Source: Camarhynchus parvulus
Taxonomy: Eukaryota; Chordata; Aves; Passeriformes; Thraupidae
NCBI RefSeq assembly: GCF_901933205.1
Contig: NC_044601.1
Location: 45,419,376 to 45,483,375 of the forward strand
Reading direction: 5' to 3'
Length of the DNA: 64,000 nt
The notes beneath the pieces are model-generated. The model worked only from the letters and a program-made list of their open reading frames with translations. It did not search any database and was not told the origin of the DNA. This document shows positions 59,861-64,000 of this stretch, one piece after another. The translations under genes were made by a program, and so were the position numbers. Numbering within the stretch: position 1 is the stretch's first letter; each line of letters starts with the position of its first letter.

Positions 59861-62800
59861 TTGCTACAGAAATTACCCTCTGCTTCCACTGAAGTCATGG
59901 TCTGGACACCAAGTGTTTTATGACCTGTAAAGAGTAATCTAAGAAGTAGGTGAATGTACTCTCATCCTCATTTTCCCCATACTGATTCTTTGGCTAATGC
60001 TTATAGAATTATGGGTGTCCTATAAATACTTATTACTGCTGCAAAAATGCACCATAAACTATGCTACAGCAAATGGTAACATTTATGAAATTGAGTGAGA
60101 GAAAGGAACTTCATTCCTTTCTAAAAGATTAATTTCTTAGAAGTTTGGAAATCCTTAAGACCATGATGGAGAGCATTTGCAATGTGAGTAGATTCATAAT
60201 ATTCCTATTCTAACAGACTAAATTAGCCATGAAAGCAGTGTCGCAGAACTGGAAAGGCCTTTCTCATCACAGAGCTGGAGAAATGAACAGCAAACTAATC
60301 TGCAGGGTGTAGAAAGTGTGAGATTAGTTTGGCAGAACAGGAAGATTTAATTAAAGACATATACAAACCAAATTGTCAAGCATGTTTTATTCTGCTTTTG
60401 AAGCACTTGGGAAAGACAGCCATTAGCAAACGGCAGGAAAGAATGCATAAGAGCTGCAGAATAGCAAGGATTGTCAGTCACTGGCAATGCTGCGAGCTGA
60501 CTTCTCTTTCAGGGAACTCTGAGACAGGGTAGAGTCAATTTAGGGTACAAAAGGGCAACTGAGGTAAGGGAGCCTAAAAGAATTCTTAACCTGAATTTGA
60601 CACTTATCACTGTCCCTATAGGCACAACCCATTCCTCTCAAGGCTGAAGAAAAGAACCCACAGGGGCAAGTAGCAGAAGGAAGGCGAATAGCACTTGGAT
60701 CCAAGCAGAAAAGAGGTCAAGGGCTGTATTTCTTGGTTACAGAAATGCAAGCTCATTGAATTCACCCGAGTGAAGAGCAGTATTTTTACTCTACGGTCAA
60801 AGGAACTGATTTGTGCATTCTGATAACACAAAAATTAGCTGTTAATTTGTCCTAGTCTGTAGGATCTGATTGCACAGTGGTTTGCAACCGTGATTTTCTG
60901 GACACTAGTATTACAACTGCTCTGATAGCATTTCAATGTCATCCATATGTAGAAGGATCAATGCTTCATTTTGTGTAGTTTTACTAGGAATAATTTAAAT
61001 GCTAAATTCAGTAGACCCCCTTCAGTATTACAAGCTCAGCTGTTCCCTAAAAAGAAACAACCATTCCAGCTATAAGACCCTGCCACTGAATATTCCTTCA
61101 AATTTCCCATGGCTAGAGGTGCAAGTGTGTGCCAGTTGAGCAGCATTTCTGTGTGCAGCCCTTCTTGCCCCAGAAAACTTTACTGGTTGTTTAGGAGAAG
61201 GAGTGGCCCACGGTTCGTCAAAATTGTGTCCCTTCCAGACAGCTGATGGGACCTGCGTGAAGAACTCTGCTGCCAGTTCTTGCATAGTAAGCAGCATGAG
61301 GAAGAGCATGTGGGGAGCCTGCTTGTGCAAGATTTTCCTCACTTTGCAGTGAGTCACTAGCTAAGATTATTAATTCAGCTCAAATAGTTGTCCTGATGTC
61401 ATTCTCTGTCAGGAAGAAAAAAACTATGTAGTTTCTTTATTAGTGAGGAAGGAAAATGCTTGCTGCTTGCCAAGAAATATTTACGAAGTGAAGAGAGATT
61501 TGTCATTTTTGAAACAAAGTCTTACAGCTATTTGTTTGAGCGGTGTAGAACATCCCACCAGAACAGAAAGCAGAGCATGTAAATGCAATATCAAGAAAAC
61601 AATGGCTATAGAATATGAAATAGACTCAGAAAATACCTGAGTCAAGTTCCTCAGTGTGAGCAAAGGGCTGAAGAGCATACTGATGGGGAGGTTAGCTGTT
61701 TGTGTGATGTGTTGGTGTCTGGGTTTTTTTTCCTCCATTTCTGCTCAGGAAGGCAAACTGGATTTGTACACTTTTCATTTTCCAAGTGTGTTGATTCCAA
61801 GTAATCTTAGCTTATCCAATGTGTAAAAAGTTTTGTTTCCACACCATTGCGTAACCCTGGAATTACTGCTTTCAATTGAATAGATCTTACTGGTTTACAC
61901 CTGGCAGATCAAAACGGGCTATGTTTTGTCTGTCTGACAGAGTTCTCTTTAAACTGATGTTAATAGCAGTTGTAGAACTGATGAGTCTGTGTGTATATGC
62001 ATGAATGCAAATGAGATCAGGAATAATAAATATACAACTAGGTAAAAAAAAGCAGGCTTTTAAAAATTGTCTCTGAGAATTTGTACAGTTGATTTACAGT
62101 TTGAAGACATAGAGCACCATGTGTCAAGGAGAGGAAATGTGGAAAGGGAATAAAATGACAGTGTCAGTCTCTGTAAAAAGCTGGCACAGACTGGAAAGAA
62201 GAATTCAAGCCAGCCCTGTGAGTATGGTCTGCCCCAAAGGGCATCAGGAAATGCTGATTTCCTGCGGGGAAAATCCCAGCTACTCTGTTTAGGATTGGCA
62301 TCATGCCCAAGGACAAACGGCTTTTGCAAGGTTGCAGGCGGAGTAGGGATTCTTCAGGCTGGGCATGGAAATACCCACCATACGCTCACAGAAAAACACG
62401 TGTTTTGGTGCTCTGTTCATCCTCACCCTCCTCCTCCTGCTCCTTCTCTTTCATTCAACCCAGTCACCTCCAGCCTTAGGCTCATCTCACACACATCAAA
62501 ACAAAGTCCTGCTCCCACTGACTTCAGTTTCAGCAGCTTCACTGGATTATGTGCCTGAAGAATTTCCTGTCAGTGTGGGTGCTGCCAGAAATTTTCTTAG
62601 GCTTTTTTCTAGATTTGTAATTAAGACAGCACAGTGGTTTTTTGTAAAAAGGCTGCTTTTGAGATTCTCCTCAGGCGAACAATAGAAATGGTACAGATGG
62701 TGCCCTGCAGATTTTGGTTCTTGCAGTACTCTAGGAATTCAAGGCTATATGTTGTCTATATTTGTATAATTTCTATTTCTTGTTAAAAGTTACACAAAAG

Positions 62801-64000
62801 CAACAAGTTATAATCATAAAAAGTACAGATATAGGATTTAAAAAATTCTAACTGTGTAAAATGCTTTTTCAATTCTGTTGTTTCCATTTTTTCCCCCTCA
62901 TGAATGTTGCAGGTCAGAACTGAGTCCTTTCTGATCAGAAAGCCTCAACTGAGATATCATACCTTCGTTTTCTACCATGGGGTAAAGAAATGGTATTGAG
63001 AAAGCCAGAATGACACAAAAAGGTCATTAAAAAATTGGTAATTTCCCATCATCAATAAGATAAACGAAAAAACCCATTATGCTATTACTACAATGAAAAA
63101 AGGAAACCTGCCTGAGGTTTCAAATCAAACCAGGTTCAGACGGTATTCTGAAATGACTGAAATAGATGGTTAAAGAGAAAAATGAGAGCACTGATAAATA
63201 TCACAGTTGAAGTCTGTGAGATTGTATGGGGTAATGTGCTAAAATAGGACTGGAAAGGATCATACTGTATAAAGCCAATGTAGTTCAGAGTTTGCATCTG
63301 AACTGAGACTCGGGCCTAATCCTGTCAAAATTTCAAAATCTGTATTGTCAGATTTCATTCAAAAATAAAAACACCACAGAAAATTTTCAAGTTTATGAGA
63401 GTCTTGCCATCCTGAGAAGCAGAAAATCCCTTATAGCTCTTTCTGGTTTGGTCTTTGGCTCAAAAGAGAGACATATAAAAAGATTTAACTGAAGCCTTAA
63501 GTTCAAGAATTTCTGATCGTGACCCAGGTATATTGTTATGTATGTAAAGAGCATTTAAAACCTGGTATTCTGGGCTTGCTTGCTGAAGGAAACAGTGACA
63601 GCTGTGAAGTCCAGAACCACATCTGGATTTTATCCAAATAAAGCTTTTCCTGGCTGGTGTAGATCAAAACATTCTTTGAGGTTAAAAGTGATGTTTATTT
63701 CACAAAATACTACACGGTTACAAAAATGTGTATGTTTATTCCTAGTTATGCATATAAAGAAATAATAACAGACATACAGATATAAATGGCATTTTGTATA
63801 GAATATTAATTTCAGCCATAATTATGAGAAAAATCAAGCCTATTTTTTACACTGATAATATATCACCCTTCCTTATGGAGTAGCTTTAAAAAATGCTAAC
63901 TCCTAGCTCAGAAATGACTTGTAACAGTGAATGAAACATGAATCACCAGGGAGGAAAACCTAAAAATTTAACACCAAGCTTCACATGGCTACACAAATAT
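59861..64000. other. Gene-poor interval to the end of the window
   Basis: AT-rich DNA. The largest ORFs are 95 codons minus at 61,070-61,357 (a GC-richer patch) and 106 codons plus at 62,365-62,685 (a Leu-rich run from a CTCCTCCTCCTGCTCC stretch). No domain, RNA gene or repeat family was recognised. The segment at 60,320-60,520 has mixed, CNE-like word content but no firm evidence. Confidence 0.45.

Noticed and set aside
62365..62685. 106-codon ORF with a Leu-rich run like a signal peptide
   Set aside because: The Leu run comes from a CTCCTCCTCCTGCTCC low-complexity stretch, and the rest has no domain.
1..64000. tRNA genes, rRNA, CRISPR arrays, endogenous viral genes other than LTRs
   Set aside because: No tRNA B-box with matching arms, no spaced identical repeats and no recognisable viral protein frame were found by reading both strands.

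Overview
The window looks like nuclear DNA of a bird, most likely a songbird. The taxon call rests on two things: several CR1 non-LTR retrotransposon copies, and two solo LTRs whose ends and internal layout match ERVL-type LTRs that I recall from passerine genomes. No bacterial or viral gene organisation is present. The DNA is AT-rich and intron/intergenic in character. Nearly all open reading frames are short, overlap on both strands, and lack recognisable domains.

Layout. At the left edge (789-949, + strand) there is one exon-like segment: a strong splice acceptor followed by 52 codons of coding-like sequence and a stop. I read it as the last coding exon of a gene lying mainly to the left, with a 3' UTR running into about 1-2 kb. 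I cannot name the protein. From about 2 kb to 40.8 kb the window is almost gene-free. It holds an old CR1 3' end (about 12.9-13.24 kb), a 571 bp solo LTR with 5 bp target-site duplications (27,295-27,865), a few microsatellites, T/G-rich low-complexity tracts, short perfect hairpins and some GC-richer patches with unexplained ORFs.

From 40.9 to 49.0 kb is a repeat-dense block. It contains a CR1 (+) copy still carrying a long but catalytically broken reverse-transcriptase frame, and a CR1 (-) copy split by a 624 bp solo LTR. These are followed by another CR1 (-) copy with an internal pentanucleotide microsatellite, and a CR1 (+) copy that has lost most of its RT core by internal deletion. From 49 kb to the end the sequence is again gene-poor. 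It contains a long GAAAAA hexanucleotide array (55.05-55.17 kb), a compact CpG-rich segment (56.2-56.73 kb, 21 CpG by direct count) and two smaller CNE-like segments (about 58.56-58.81 and 59.48-59.86 kb) that are the best regulatory candidates here.

No tRNA, rRNA, CRISPR array, operon or complete protein-coding gene could be supported. The window is best read as the 3' end of one gene followed by a gene desert with possible long-range regulatory elements and a nested-retroelement cluster. I found no convincing new biological system. The most useful leads are the unidentified terminal exon, the CpG-rich segment and the nested CR1/LTR history.
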